Shown here: one piece after another, positions 26,709-35,816 of the stretch
How the letters are laid out: each line of letters opens with the position of its first letter
Numbering within the stretch: the stretch's first letter is position 1
NCBI RefSeq assembly: GCF_003863365.1
Contig: NZ_RQXT01000003.1
Coordinates: forward strand, 62,001-126,000
Length of the DNA stretch: 64,000 bases
Origin: Mesorhizobium tamadayense
Lineage (GTDB): Bacteria > Pseudomonadota > Alphaproteobacteria > Rhizobiales > Rhizobiaceae
Direction: 5' to 3'
Made by a program: the position numbers and the translations under genes
Notes under the pieces: model-generated
What the model was told of the DNA's origin: nothing
Databases searched by the model: none
What the model saw: only the letters and a program-made list of their open reading frames with translations

Positions 26709-29240
26709 GTGACAGAGCAGCCGCGCCTTGCCGAACAGAATGCCGCCGTCCTGCTGCCCGAGCCATTCGTCAAATGGTTCGGTGAAAAAGGCTGGTCGCC
26801 GCGTGTCCATCAGCTTGAGTTGCTGGCGAAGGCGCAAGCCCGACAATCGGTGCTGCTGATCGCGCCGACCGGCGCCGGCAAGACGCTGGCCGGCTTTCTG
26901 CCGTCGCTCACCGAGCTTGCCAACCGCCCCAAACGAAAGCCGGGCGAAGCGCATCGCGGCATCCACACGCTCTACATCTCGCCGCTCAAGGCGCTGGCCG
27001 TCGACATCGAGCGCAACCTCGGCAAGCCGGTGGAGGAGATCGGCCTGCCGGTCACCATCGAGACCCGCACCGGCGACACCCCCTCGCACAAGCGCCAGCG
27101 GCAGAAGCTGGTGCCGCCCGACATTCTGCTCACCACGCCCGAGCAGCTCGCCCTGCTGATCGCCTCGAATGACGCCAGGCGCTTCTTCGAGGACCTGCGC
27201 TATGTCGTGCTCGACGAACTGCATTCGCTCGTCACCTCGAAGCGCGGGCACCTGCTGGCGCTCGGCCTGGCGCGGCTGCGCGCCTTTGTCCCCCAACTGC
27301 AAACCATAGGCCTGTCGGCAACCGTCGCCGAGCCGGACGAGTTGCGGCGCTGGCTGGTCGCGCAGAACCCGCCCAAGAACTCGAAGAACACCGAGATGGC
27401 CGGGCTGATTACCGTCGCCGGCGGCGCCAAGCCTGACATCTCCATCCTCGACTCGCGCGAGCGCGTGCCGTGGTCCGGCCATTCGGCCCGCTATGCCATC
27501 CCCGAAATCTACGAGGCGATAAAGCAGCACCGAACGACGCTTCTCTTCGTCAACACCCGGAGCCAGGCGGAGCTGCTGTTCCAGGAGCTGTGGCGGGCGA
27601 ACGAAGACTCGCTCCCCATAGCGCTGCATCACGGCTCGCTCGACGTCGGCCAGCGCCGCCGCGTCGAGAAGGCGATGGCCGACAATGCGCTGCGTGCTAT
27701 CGTCGCCACCTCCACGTTGGATCTCGGCATCGACTGGGGCGACGTCGATCTGGTCGTGCATGTCGGCGCGCCGAAAGGCGCCAGCCGTCTGGCCCAGCGC
27801 ATCGGCCGCGCCAACCACCGCATGGACGAACCGTCGAAAGCGATCCTGATCCCGGCCAATCGCTTCGAGGTGCTGGAATGCCGGGCGGCGCTCGACGCCA
27901 ACTATCTCGGCGCGCAGGACACGCCGCCGCTGATCAAGGGCGCGCTGGATGTGCTGGCGCAGCATGTGCTGGGCGTCGCCTGCGGCGGACCGTTCGATGC
28001 CGACCTGCTGTTCGAGGAGGTGCGCGGCGCGGCCCCTTATGCCGCGTTGGAGCGCGAGACCTTCGACCGCGTCATCGATTTCGTCGCCACCGGCGGTTAT
28101 GCGCTGAAGAACTATGAGCGCTATGCCCGCATCCGCCAGACCAAAGAGGGGCTGTGGCGCATCGCGCATCCCCGCGTCGCGCAGCAGTACCGGCTGAATG
28201 TCGGCACCATCGTCGAGATGCCTGAACTCAATATCCGCTATGTCCGACAGGGGCGAGGCATGGCCGGGCGCGGTGGGCCGGTGCTCGGCAAGATCGAGGA
28301 ATACTTCGCCGAGCAGTTGCGGCCCGGCGACAACTTCCTGTTCGCCGGCAAGGTGCTGCGCTTCGAAGGCATTCGCGAGAACGAATGCGTCGTCTCCAAC
28401 GGGGCCGGCGCCAACATCATCGTGCCCTCCTATGCGGGCGGCAAGTTCCCGCTCTCGACCTATCTTGCCGAGCAGGTGCGCGGCATGCTGGCCGACAGCG
28501 ACCGATGGAAAACCTTGCCGGAGCAGGTCGCCGACTGGCTGCGGCTGCAGAAGGAGAAATCGGTGCTGCCGAAGCGCGGCGATCTTCTGGTCGAGACCTT
28601 TCCGCGCGGGAACCGCCACTACATGGTCGCCTATCCTTTCGAGGGCCGGCTGGCGCACCAGACGCTCGGCATGCTGCTGACGCGCCGGCTGGAGCGCGCG
28701 CATGCCAGGCCGCTCGGCTTCGTCGCCACCGACTATTCGCTCGCCGTCTGGGCGCTGGACGACATGGCGGCGCTCTTCAAGGCGAAGAAGCCGTCGCTGG
28801 CCGCACTTTTCGACGAGGACATGCTGGGCGATGATCTCGAGGCCTGGCTGAACGACAGCTGGATGCTGAAGCGCACCTTCCGCACCTGCGCGGTCATCGC
28901 CGGACTGATCGAGAAGCGCTATCCCGGACAGGAAAAGAGCGGGCGGCAGGTAACGGTCTCCGCCGATCTGATCTACGATGTGCTGCGCAGCCACGAGCCT
29001 GACCACATACTACTGCAGGCGACGCGCACCGACGCCTCGGCCGGATTGCTCGATGTCAGCAGACTTGGCGAGATGCTCTCGCGCGTGCGCGGTCGAATCA
29101 TGCATAAGCATCTCGACCAGATATCGCCGCTGGCGGTGCCGGTGATGCTGGAGATCGGCAAGGAATCGGTCAATGGCGGCGCCAACGACACGCTTTTGAT
29201 GGAAGCCGCCGACCTGGTCGAGGAGGCCATGGGCCGATAG
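26709..29240 (+). CDS. Ligase-associated DEXH-box DNA helicase (Lhr family)
   Basis: 843 residues from a GTG at 26709 (VTEQPRLAEQN); the open frame extends a further 66 bases without similarity. Superfamily 2 motifs are intact: Walker A APTGAGKTLAGFLPSL, DEXH box VLDELHSL, motif III GLSATVAE, motif IV LLFVNTRSQAELLF, motif VI QRIGRANHR. The C-terminal Lhr-type winged-helix and DUF4145-like region follows. In many bacteria this helicase is encoded with an ATP-dependent ligase, an exonuclease and the phosphoesterase next door. Only the phosphoesterase is present here. Confidence 0.92.
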   Translation: MTEQPRLAEQNAAVLLPEPFVKWFGEKGWSPRVHQLELLAKAQARQSVLLIAPTGAGKTLAGFLPSLTELANRPKRKPGEAHRGIHTLYISPLKALAVDIERNLGKPVEEIGLPVTIETRTGDTPSHKRQRQKLVPPDILLTTPEQLALLIASNDARRFFEDLRYVVLDELHSLVTSKRGHLLALGLARLRAFVPQLQTIGLSATVAEPDELRRWLVAQNPPKNSKNTEMAGLITVAGGAKPDISILDSRERVPWSGHSARYAIPEIYEAIKQHRTTLLFVNTRSQAELLFQELWRANEDSLPIALHHGSLDVGQRRRVEKAMADNALRAIVATSTLDLGIDWGDVDLVVHVGAPKGASRLAQRIGRANHRMDEPSKAILIPANRFEVLECRAALDANYLGAQDTPPLIKGALDVLAQHVLGVACGGPFDADLLFEEVRGAAPYAALERETFDRVIDFVATGGYALKNYERYARIRQTKEGLWRIAHPRVAQQYRLNVGTIVEMPELNIRYVRQGRGMAGRGGPVLGKIEEYFAEQLRPGDNFLFAGKVLRFEGIRENECVVSNGAGANIIVPSYAGGKFPLSTYLAEQVRGMLADSDRWKTLPEQVADWLRLQKEKSVLPKRGDLLVETFPRGNRHYMVAYPFEGRLAHQTLGMLLTRRLERAHARPLGFVATDYSLAVWALDDMAALFKAKKPSLAALFDEDMLGDDLEAWLNDSWMLKRTFRTCAVIAGLIEKRYPGQEKSGRQVTVSADLIYDVLRSHEPDHILLQATRTDASAGLLDVSRLGEMLSRVRGRIMHKHLDQISPLAVPVMLEIGKESVNGGANDTLLMEAADLVEEAMGR

Positions 29241-29251
29241 AGGGCTGGAAG

Positions 29252-29292
29252 CAATTCCAGGAAAAGTGTGTCACGGTTTCTGTTCGGAATTG
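29252..29292. repeat. Hairpin repeat copy between helicase and pdeM
   Basis: CAATTCC/GGAATTG arms around CAGGAAAAGTGTGTCACGG. It lies inside the otherwise tight helicase-pdeM pair, 12 bases after the helicase stop. Confidence 0.7.
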
Positions 29293-29316
29293 GGTAGAAC
29301 AAGGAACGGAGAGGGG

Positions 29317-30036
29317 ATGAATTTTTCGCTGGCGCGCGCAACGCTGATCGCCGAGGCCGATCTGGTCGGCATCGCCGGCGAGCGCGCGGTCTGCGACCGG
29401 CGCGGCGTGCTCTATTTCCCCGATCTGCGGCTGCTCTGCGTCTCCGACCTGCATCTCGAAAAAGGGTCTTCTTTCGCAAGGCGGGGCGCGCTGATCCCGC
29501 CCTATGATACGGGCGCCACTTTGCTTAGGCTGCAGGCGGTGATCGCCGACTATCAGCCACGCATAGTCATCAGCCTTGGCGACTCCTTCCACGACGGCGG
29601 TGGCGCCGGGCGCATGCATCTGAGCTTCCGTGAACGGCTGGAAGCGCTGATGGCCGGCCGCGACTGGTTCTGGGTCGCCGGCAACCACGATCCGGATGCC
29701 CCGGCCGACCTGCCTGGCGAGATGGTGAAGGAGCTCGCCGTCGGCTCGCTGCTCTTCCGGCACGAACCTTCGAAGCTGCTGCGGGTGGAAGGCGAGATCG
29801 CCGGCCACCTCCACCCTTGCGCGCGCATCGTCCAGCGCGGCCGTTCGGTGCGGCGGCGCTGTTTCGCGGGCGATGGCGGCCGCATGATCATGCCGGCCTT
29901 CGGTGCCTATACCGGCTCGCTCAACGTACTCGACCGCGCCTATCTGGGACTGTTCAACCGCGACACGCTGATGGCCTACATGCTGGGCGCGGAACGTGTC
30001 TTCGCCATCTCCGGCGCCATGCTCCGGCCGGGCTAG
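29317..30036 (+). CDS. pdeM: Ligase-associated DNA damage response phosphoesterase PdeM
   Basis: 239 residues, with GGAGAGGGG immediately before the ATG at 29317. Metallophosphoesterase motifs are present: CVSDLHLEKG, SLGDSFHD, WVAGNHDPD and GHLHP. It is a predicted metal-dependent phosphodiesterase acting with the upstream helicase in DNA repair. The gene follows the helicase by 76 bases, including a hairpin repeat. Its 3' end faces a convergent hypothetical gene. Confidence 0.9.
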   Translation: MNFSLARATLIAEADLVGIAGERAVCDRRGVLYFPDLRLLCVSDLHLEKGSSFARRGALIPPYDTGATLLRLQAVIADYQPRIVISLGDSFHDGGGAGRMHLSFRERLEALMAGRDWFWVAGNHDPDAPADLPGEMVKELAVGSLLFRHEPSKLLRVEGEIAGHLHPCARIVQRGRSVRRRCFAGDGGRMIMPAFGAYTGSLNVLDRAYLGLFNRDTLMAYMLGAERVFAISGAMLRPG

Positions 30037-30150
30037 CTCAAGCGAGCCGGCCTGCAAATCCCGGCTTTCTACGCTTCCTCTCGACCTTCCGGCCCTGACG
30101 GCCCACCTCCCCCCAGCGGCGGGGCTTGCGGCCCTATCCCATCCCCTGAT

Positions 30151-30666
30151 TCAGGGATTTGTTCGGCGGGCGAAATGTTCATATGTGACTTGCCAGGGGT
30201 CGCTCTCTGAAGCTCTTTCCTCGCCGATCCAATGGAAGCTGTTGGCGGTGATCTCGGTGAAACGCCATCGCGTTTTCAGACCGCGCGAGTCCTCACCGAT
30301 CTGGACAATGTCCTTACCCTCGGCTCGCCCGATCTGGCGCGAATAATCTTGGTTGAGCGGGTCAGCCCAAATGATATGCCAGCCACCGATCCCAGGATCG
30401 AAGATGCGCAGGGTCGTGCCATACATAGTGGACGGCGCCGGGCGCCTGGGCCTGATCCAGATGTCCTGAATCGCGCGACCTTCGAGCACCCAGCCGAAAT
30501 GGATTTCTCCAGGCCATTTTTGGATCGTGCCGTCATTGAGGTGATGGACCGTGTCCATTTCCCAGCTTCCGATCAGCCACCCGTAAAGGTCCATGTCTTT
30601 CGCCCGGTCGGCGGGCGGACCTTCGGACCCGAGAGCAGTGAGAAACGGAGAAATCGTCACAGGCAT
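30151..30666 (-). CDS. Hypothetical protein, DUF1579-like
   Basis: About 171 residues from the ATG at 30666 (MPVTISPFL); an in-frame ATG at 30714 would add 16. The pattern WLIGSWEMDTVHHLNDG, GEIHFGWVLEGRAIQDIWI and GMYGTTLRIFD-like strands suggests a small lipocalin-like beta barrel of the DUF1579 type. There is no signal peptide. The function is unknown. The spacer after it (30667-30885) holds no clear gene. Confidence 0.65.
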   Translation of the reverse strand: MPVTISPFLTALGSEGPPADRAKDMDLYGWLIGSWEMDTVHHLNDGTIQKWPGEIHFGWVLEGRAIQDIWIRPRRPAPSTMYGTTLRIFDPGIGGWHIIWADPLNQDYSRQIGRAEGKDIVQIGEDSRGLKTRWRFTEITANSFHWIGEERASESDPWQVTYEHFARRTNP

Positions 30667-30885
30667 CGTCACAAGCCCTTCCGGCCCCCGGCAGTAAGGA
30701 AAGACCCCCGGCAATAAGGGAAGAGAAGTGTCGCACAGTCTTCCTGACAGCGGTCCTTCAGGAGCCGCTCAGTTTTCCCTCGCCGCCACCGCATGATTGG
30801 CGGAGGTCCGCCTTCGGCGCCCATACCGGCTCGCTCAACGCATCTCTGCGGTTTCCGGCTCGGTGCTGCGGCCGGGCTGAAGCCG

Positions 30886-30936
30886 CCCCTATCTGCCATA
30901 GTCCCCTATCTGCCATAGTCCCCTATCTGCCATAGT
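30886..30936. repeat. 17-bp tandem repeat, three units, at the soeC-like stop
   Basis: The unit CCCCTATCTGCCATAGT is repeated perfectly at 30886-30902, 30903-30919 and 30920-30936. On the minus strand the unit nearest the gene contains the last codons and the TAG stop of the membrane subunit gene, so the stop region has been triplicated. Confidence 0.95.
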
Positions 30937-31858
30937 AGAGCGTGACCGTGTGCTTCGCCTCGGCGAAGAACAGCCAGCGCTCGACCAGCATGCCGGCAAA
31001 CTGCAACAGCGCTGCAAGCACTGATGCGGCCGCTGCGAAAGGCCATGGCAAGGCGAAGGCGATCATGAGTAAGGCGGCGGGCAGGGCGAAGGCCAGCACC
31101 TGCGCAATCCGCCTCAGCTTGGCGCTGTGCTTGCGCGCAATGCGGAAGCCCATTTCCTTGAGCAGATAGTTTTCTTCCGTATGCGGCCATTCGATCGACC
31201 GCACGGTGCCACCGGCCAGACCGGTCGCGGTGTTCGCGGTTGTCGTGATCTCCAGCCGGTCGTTGTAGCGCCAGGTCGCAAGCTTCCAGCCCCAGCCGAG
31301 CAAGGTGAGGAGCAGCGCGACAATCAGGACGCCTTTGGAACCTATGCCGAAGACCTGCAGCAGCACATTGAAAAGCACGCTGCCCGTCATTGCCGCGAAG
31401 ATCAGATAAGCCGGCAAAGTATAGCGGCTGTGCCATTGGGCGATCGGCTTCAGCGAGGCATAGATCATGCCTGTCGTGCAGACGGTGGCGACCGCGCCGG
31501 CCGCCGCCAGCAGCCCGGCGACCGCCACCCAGCCGCCACTGCCGCCAAGCAGCACCCAGCCGATGCCGAACAGCCCGGCTGGAATGAAGGTGGCGACCGA
31601 TGCCACGCCTTCGCGCGACAGCCAGGAACTGCTCCATTGCGAGAAGGCCCGCCAGGCCCGCTCCGGCCGGCCGAGATGGCCGGTGGAGGAGAGCAGGCCG
31701 GCGCCGATCAGTCCGAGCGCAAGCGCCATGCCGACAAGGCCGAACCAGATCTCTGGCTGGACAAAGCCCAAGCCGCCAAGCACACCGAGCAACGCCAGCA
31801 GGCCGTAGCCGGCGCCGGTGGCGGTGGTGAAGAAGACGACGGAGAAGGCGGGATGCAT
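30923..31858 (-). CDS. soeC: DmsC/SoeC-like membrane anchor subunit
   Basis: 311 residues with about eight hydrophobic segments, starting MHPAFSVVFFTTATGAGYG, which is the DmsC-family N-terminus. SSTGHLGRPERAWRAFSQW is a conserved loop. It anchors the catalytic subunits to the inner membrane and exchanges electrons with quinone. It is the third gene of the operon, 18 bases after the iron-sulfur subunit. The sulfite role is inferred from the catalytic subunit and neighbours; the family alone only says DMSO-reductase type. Confidence 0.85.
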   Translation of the reverse strand: MHPAFSVVFFTTATGAGYGLLALLGVLGGLGFVQPEIWFGLVGMALALGLIGAGLLSSTGHLGRPERAWRAFSQWSSSWLSREGVASVATFIPAGLFGIGWVLLGGSGGWVAVAGLLAAAGAVATVCTTGMIYASLKPIAQWHSRYTLPAYLIFAAMTGSVLFNVLLQVFGIGSKGVLIVALLLTLLGWGWKLATWRYNDRLEITTTANTATGLAGGTVRSIEWPHTEENYLLKEMGFRIARKHSAKLRRIAQVLAFALPAALLMIAFALPWPFAAAASVLAALLQFAGMLVERWLFFAEAKHTVTLYYGR

Positions 31859-31876
31859 GGCTGAGGCGGCGCGAAT

Positions 31877-32611
31877 TCAGTTCGAAAGCATGCGATCGAT
31901 CCAGCCGAGGAAGCCGCCCTCGGCCCGGATCGGCTCCAGCGCCGGCGCGTCAACCTTCGCCGCGCGTTCGGTATGGGCACGCGGCGGCAGATATTTGTTG
32001 GTCGGCTTGTAGCCGAGTTCCGGCATCAGGTCGACGCCGCCGCGCGCCGTCACCAACTGCGATACCGCTGACGCTGGATCGCCGAGATCGCCGAAATGCC
32101 GGGCGCTCGTCGGGCAGGCCGCCACGCAGGCCGGCACGCGGTCTTCTTCGGCCAGATTGTCGTTGTAGATGCGGTCGACGCAGAGCGTGCACTTCTTCAT
32201 CACGCCGACATCCGTGTCGAGCTCGCGCGCGCCATAGGGGCAGGCCCAACTGCACAGCTTGCAGCCGATGCATTTGTCTTCGTCGACCAGCACGATGCCG
32301 TCCGAGGCGCGCTTGTAGGAGGCGCCCGTCGGGCAAACTGTGACGCAGGCGGGCGTCTCGCAATGCAGGCAGGAGCGCGGGAAGTTCACCGTACGGCCGC
32401 CTCGTTCGGTCGTGTGCTCATAAGCGTGCACGCGGTTGAACCAGACGCCGTCGGCATTGCCGCCATAGGGGTCGATGTCGGTCAGCGGCGCCATATGGCC
32501 GCCGGTGTTCCATTCCTTGCAGGCGGTGACGCAGGCCTGGCAGCCGACGCAGGTGTCGAGGTCGATGACGAGGCCGAGCTTCTTCTCGGTCTGGGCGGGA
32601 AGGCAGGTCAT
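31877..32611 (-). CDS. soeB: 4Fe-4S ferredoxin-type subunit (DmsB/SoeB-like)
   Basis: 244 residues with four Cys-rich clusters: CVGCQACVTACKEWN, CLHCETPACVTVCPTG, CIGCKLCSWACPYG, and CTLC with CVAACPTSA. It would carry electrons between the molybdenum site and the membrane subunit. No Tat signal is present, so it faces the cytoplasm. The start overlaps the catalytic-subunit stop by four bases (ATGA), which fixes the start at 32611. Confidence 0.9.
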   Translation of the reverse strand: MTCLPAQTEKKLGLVIDLDTCVGCQACVTACKEWNTGGHMAPLTDIDPYGGNADGVWFNRVHAYEHTTERGGRTVNFPRSCLHCETPACVTVCPTGASYKRASDGIVLVDEDKCIGCKLCSWACPYGARELDTDVGVMKKCTLCVDRIYNDNLAEEDRVPACVAACPTSARHFGDLGDPASAVSQLVTARGGVDLMPELGYKPTNKYLPPRAHTERAAKVDAPALEPIRAEGGFLGWIDRMLSN

Positions 32612-35538
32612 TCGGCGGCTTCCCTCTTCGTGCGGAACGCGGCGCCGAAGCGAAGCACATCCGGCGACGGCTGGACATTTGGCGGCTGCCGGAAGCGTTC
32701 GAACTGCGGCTCGGTGAAGCCGGCTTCTTGCCGAGCGCATTTGACGATGCGAACGCGCACGTCGAACCACGCCGCCTGTCCGGTGACCGGATCGGAATTC
32801 GAATAGCGCTTGCCGTTGGCGTCGGCCGCGGTCTGGTCGCCGATGATGTGGTTGAGCAGGAAGCCGCGATTGCTTTCGGCCGCATCGTCCTTCAGGCCCC
32901 AGCTGCCCCGCCGCTTGCCGATCGCGTTCCAGGTCCAGACCGTGTCCGGGTTGACGCCGTCGACCAGCTTGATCTGACCCTTCACACGGCCGTTGATGCT
33001 CTCGATCCACACCCAGTCGTCATCGGCAAGGTCGAGCCCGGCAGCGGTCTTCTGGTGCACGAACAGCCGGTTCTGGCTGGTGATCTGCCTCAGCCACGCA
33101 TTCTGCGAGCCCCAGGAATGGTACATGTGCATCGGCCGCTGCGTCAGCGCATGCAGCGGATATTTTTGGAGATCGACGGTGTCGTCCTCGAAGGGCGCGT
33201 ACCAGAAGGGCAGCGGATCCATATAGGTCTCGATGCGGGCGCGCTCGGCCTTCGGCGGCTGCAGCTTGCCGTGGCCGCGTGCGGCGAGCCGGAAGCGCTG
33301 CATCGGCTCCGAATAAAGCTGGAAGACGATCGGCTCAGCTTTCGCGATGAAGCCCATCTCGACCGCGAAGTCGAGATAGGCGCGGTTGCCCATCTTGTAG
33401 TAGCGCTGGTCGGCGGAAAAATCGCGGTGCCAGAAGCCGCCATTGTCGATGTAGCGCTGCAGCTGGTCGGGGTTGGCCTCGCCTTTGCCAAATGAGCCAC
33501 CATCCCTGCCGCGCCAGCCAGCGAGCGGGCCGATCCCCGGCGTGCGCTCGTGGTTGACGATGTAGTCGGCATAGTCGCGGTATTTCGCCGAGCCGTCCTC
33601 GTTGGCGAAGCCGGGCAAGCCGAGCCTCGCGCCGAGCTCGATCAGCACCGACTGGAACGGCCGCACATCGCGGTCGAGCTCGACGACGGGATGGCGGATG
33701 GCGTCGCCCGGCCCGTCCGCATGGCTGATCGGCCGGTCGAGCAGGCTGATGCAGTCATGCCGCTCGAGATAGGTGGTGTCGGGCAGCACCAGATCGGCGT
33801 ACGGCACGGTCTCGGAATAGTAGGCGTCGGAATAGATGATGAAGGGTATTTTGTAAGCGCCCGACGCGTCCTTGTCGGTCAGCATGGCGATGGTCTCGGC
33901 CGTGTTCATGGACGAGTTCCACGCCATGTTCGACATGTACATCATCAGCGTGTCGATCGGATAAGGATCGCCGGCCCAGGCGTTGCGGATGACGCTGTGC
34001 ATCAGGCCATGCGCAGCCAAAGGCGCCTCCCAGGAATAGGCCTTGTCGATGCGGGTGGGGGTGCCGGCCTCGTCGACCAAGAGATCGTCGGGCCCTGAGA
34101 CGAAGCCGAGCGGCATGCCTTCCAGCGGCGCCATAGGCTTCACGTCCTTGCCCGCCGGCCTCGGCCCCGGCGGCGCGCAGCGGGGATAGGGCGGCTTGAA
34201 GCGGAAGCCGCCGGGCACGTCCACTGTGCCCAGCAGCACCTGCAGCAGATGGATGGCGCGGCAGGTATGGAACCCGTTGGAATGGGCCGAGATGCCGCGC
34301 ATGGCATGCATCGAGACAGGCCGGCCCTTGATCGTCTCGTGGCGGCGTCCGGCCCAGTCGGTCCAGGCGACCGGCAGCTCGATCGTCTGCTCGAAGGCGA
34401 CATGCGCCAGCTCCGCCGCGATGCGTCGGATCGTGTCGGCATCGACCCCGCAGCGCCCTGCCGCCGCATCCGGCGAATAGCTCTCGTCCAGATAGCGGTC
34501 TGCGATCAACTGGAACACCGGCACGCAGCAGCGGCCATTGACCGTACAGCTGCCGGTCAGCGCTGGCTTGGCTTCGGGATCGGCCGCCTTGACCGGAGCC
34601 TTCGCCACCCTGTGCCAAGCCATCGGATCGCCGTCAGCGTCGCGGGCGAACAGTCCGTCATCGGCCGTACCCGGCTCCTGGATCACGAGCACAGCGGCGT
34701 TGGTGTAGCGCAGCAGATAATCGAGATCGACGCGGCCGGCCTTCAGCAATTCGTGCACGAGGGCGAGCACGAACAGTCCGTCCGTCCCTGGCCGGATGCC
34801 GATCCAGTCGTCGGCGATCGCGTTGTAGCCGGTGCGGCACGGGTTGACCGACACCACCTTGGCGCCGCGCGCCTTGAGCTTGCCGAGGCCGATCTTGATC
34901 GGATTGGAATCATGGTCCTCGGCGACGCCGAACAACATGAAGTATTTCGTGTTGTCCCAGTCGGGCTCGCCGAACTCCCAGAACGAGCCGCCGATCGTGT
35001 AGAGGCCGCCTGCCGCCATGTTGACCGAGCAGAAGCCGCCATGGGCGGCGAAGTTCGGTGTGCCGAACCGGCTCGCCCACCAGCCGGTCAGCGATTGCGA
35101 CTGGTCGCGTCCGGTGAAGAAGGCGAGTTTCTTCGGGTCGGTGCGGCGGATCGCCGACAGCCGCTCGGTGGCGATGGTGAGCGCTTCGCCCCATTCGATC
35201 TCGCTGAATTCGCCGGTGCCGCGCGGACCGGTGCGCAGGAGCGGCTTGCTCAGCCGCGCCGGGCTGTAATGCTGCATGATGCCGGCGCTGCCCTTGCCGC
35301 AGATCACGCCGCGGTTCACCGGGTGGTCCTTGTTGCCGTTGATGTAGCGCACCTTGCCGTCCTTGATGTGGACGTCGATGCCGCAGCGGCAGGCGCACAT
35401 GTAGCAGGTGGTCTTGGCGATGCTGTCGAAGACGCTTGGCGAGGTGTCGACGCCGTCGCCTTCGTCCGGCGCTTGGCTGTCGGCCAGTGGCCGCTGGGAG
35501 GGTGCGGAGTTGGCGCCGCGCGGCTCAGTTGAGCTCAT
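32608..35538 (-). CDS. soeA: Molybdopterin oxidoreductase catalytic subunit (SoeA-like)
   Basis: 976 residues from the ATG at 35538. Cys45, Cys48, Cys52 and Cys80 form the N-terminal 4Fe-4S site (CYMCACRCG ... GVICGKG). Cys170 in HGGFCSVN is the likely Mo ligand. The cofactor-binding domain ends with NSDPVTGQAAWFDVRVRI. There is no twin-arginine signal, so the enzyme should be cytoplasmic, as for the SoeABC sulfite dehydrogenase rather than periplasmic DMSO or thiosulfate enzymes. A TauE/SafE exporter nearby supports a sulfur role. DMSO-reductase-like function with another substrate remains possible. Confidence 0.82.
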   Translation of the reverse strand: MSSTEPRGANSAPSQRPLADSQAPDEGDGVDTSPSVFDSIAKTTCYMCACRCGIDVHIKDGKVRYINGNKDHPVNRGVICGKGSAGIMQHYSPARLSKPLLRTGPRGTGEFSEIEWGEALTIATERLSAIRRTDPKKLAFFTGRDQSQSLTGWWASRFGTPNFAAHGGFCSVNMAAGGLYTIGGSFWEFGEPDWDNTKYFMLFGVAEDHDSNPIKIGLGKLKARGAKVVSVNPCRTGYNAIADDWIGIRPGTDGLFVLALVHELLKAGRVDLDYLLRYTNAAVLVIQEPGTADDGLFARDADGDPMAWHRVAKAPVKAADPEAKPALTGSCTVNGRCCVPVFQLIADRYLDESYSPDAAAGRCGVDADTIRRIAAELAHVAFEQTIELPVAWTDWAGRRHETIKGRPVSMHAMRGISAHSNGFHTCRAIHLLQVLLGTVDVPGGFRFKPPYPRCAPPGPRPAGKDVKPMAPLEGMPLGFVSGPDDLLVDEAGTPTRIDKAYSWEAPLAAHGLMHSVIRNAWAGDPYPIDTLMMYMSNMAWNSSMNTAETIAMLTDKDASGAYKIPFIIYSDAYYSETVPYADLVLPDTTYLERHDCISLLDRPISHADGPGDAIRHPVVELDRDVRPFQSVLIELGARLGLPGFANEDGSAKYRDYADYIVNHERTPGIGPLAGWRGRDGGSFGKGEANPDQLQRYIDNGGFWHRDFSADQRYYKMGNRAYLDFAVEMGFIAKAEPIVFQLYSEPMQRFRLAARGHGKLQPPKAERARIETYMDPLPFWYAPFEDDTVDLQKYPLHALTQRPMHMYHSWGSQNAWLRQITSQNRLFVHQKTAAGLDLADDDWVWIESINGRVKGQIKLVDGVNPDTVWTWNAIGKRRGSWGLKDDAAESNRGFLLNHIIGDQTAADANGKRYSNSDPVTGQAAWFDVRVRIVKCARQEAGFTEPQFERFRQPPNVQPSPDVLRFGAAFRTKREAAE

Positions 35539-35693
35539 GATCCGCGAACGCTCTTGCTGACCGCCATCCTGGCTTTCGTCTTCGGTCCCGGGCCGCGCAT
35601 ATAGTGGAGCTCGGGATGGTAGCGCTCGCCGGCCAACTGGCGCCTCAGCCGGCGGCTCCAATGCGCGAAAAGGGATTTAAAGCGCCCGATCAT
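35535..35693 (-). CDS. Small basic protein upstream of soeA
   Basis: 52 residues from the ATG at 35693 (MIGRFKSLFAHWSRRLRRQL ...), with AAGG upstream. Its stop overlaps the soeA start (ATGA), the same junction type as soeA-soeB, which argues that it is translated. It is strongly basic with no recognised domain or membrane segment. It could be a leader peptide, an assembly factor, or chance. Extending to a TTG at 35720 adds nine residues. Confidence 0.5.
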   Translation of the reverse strand: MIGRFKSLFAHWSRRLRRQLAGERYHPELHYMRGPGPKTKARMAVSKSVRGS

Positions 35694-35816
35694 TTCCAAC
35701 CTTGGCGGTGAAGAAGCCAAATTTTTCCAACTTCCGGTAAAAACTTAGAACAAAGCAATTGATCCGTCTAACAAGCGGCTCTTGTAATTCCGATCGATTT
35801 TGCTTCTTAGTTGGCC

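Noticed and set aside
26487..29006. 839-codon minus-strand open frame opposite the helicase
   Set aside because: The antisense of a fully conserved helicase with all motifs. Composition is typical of a shadow frame.
30886..30936. Small CRISPR-like array
   Set aside because: The units are directly adjacent with no spacers and have no cas genes near. It is a simple tandem repeat.
30906..31637. Minus-strand open frame overlapping the SoeC-like gene
   Set aside because: Arg/Ala-rich translation in a shifted frame of a conserved membrane protein.
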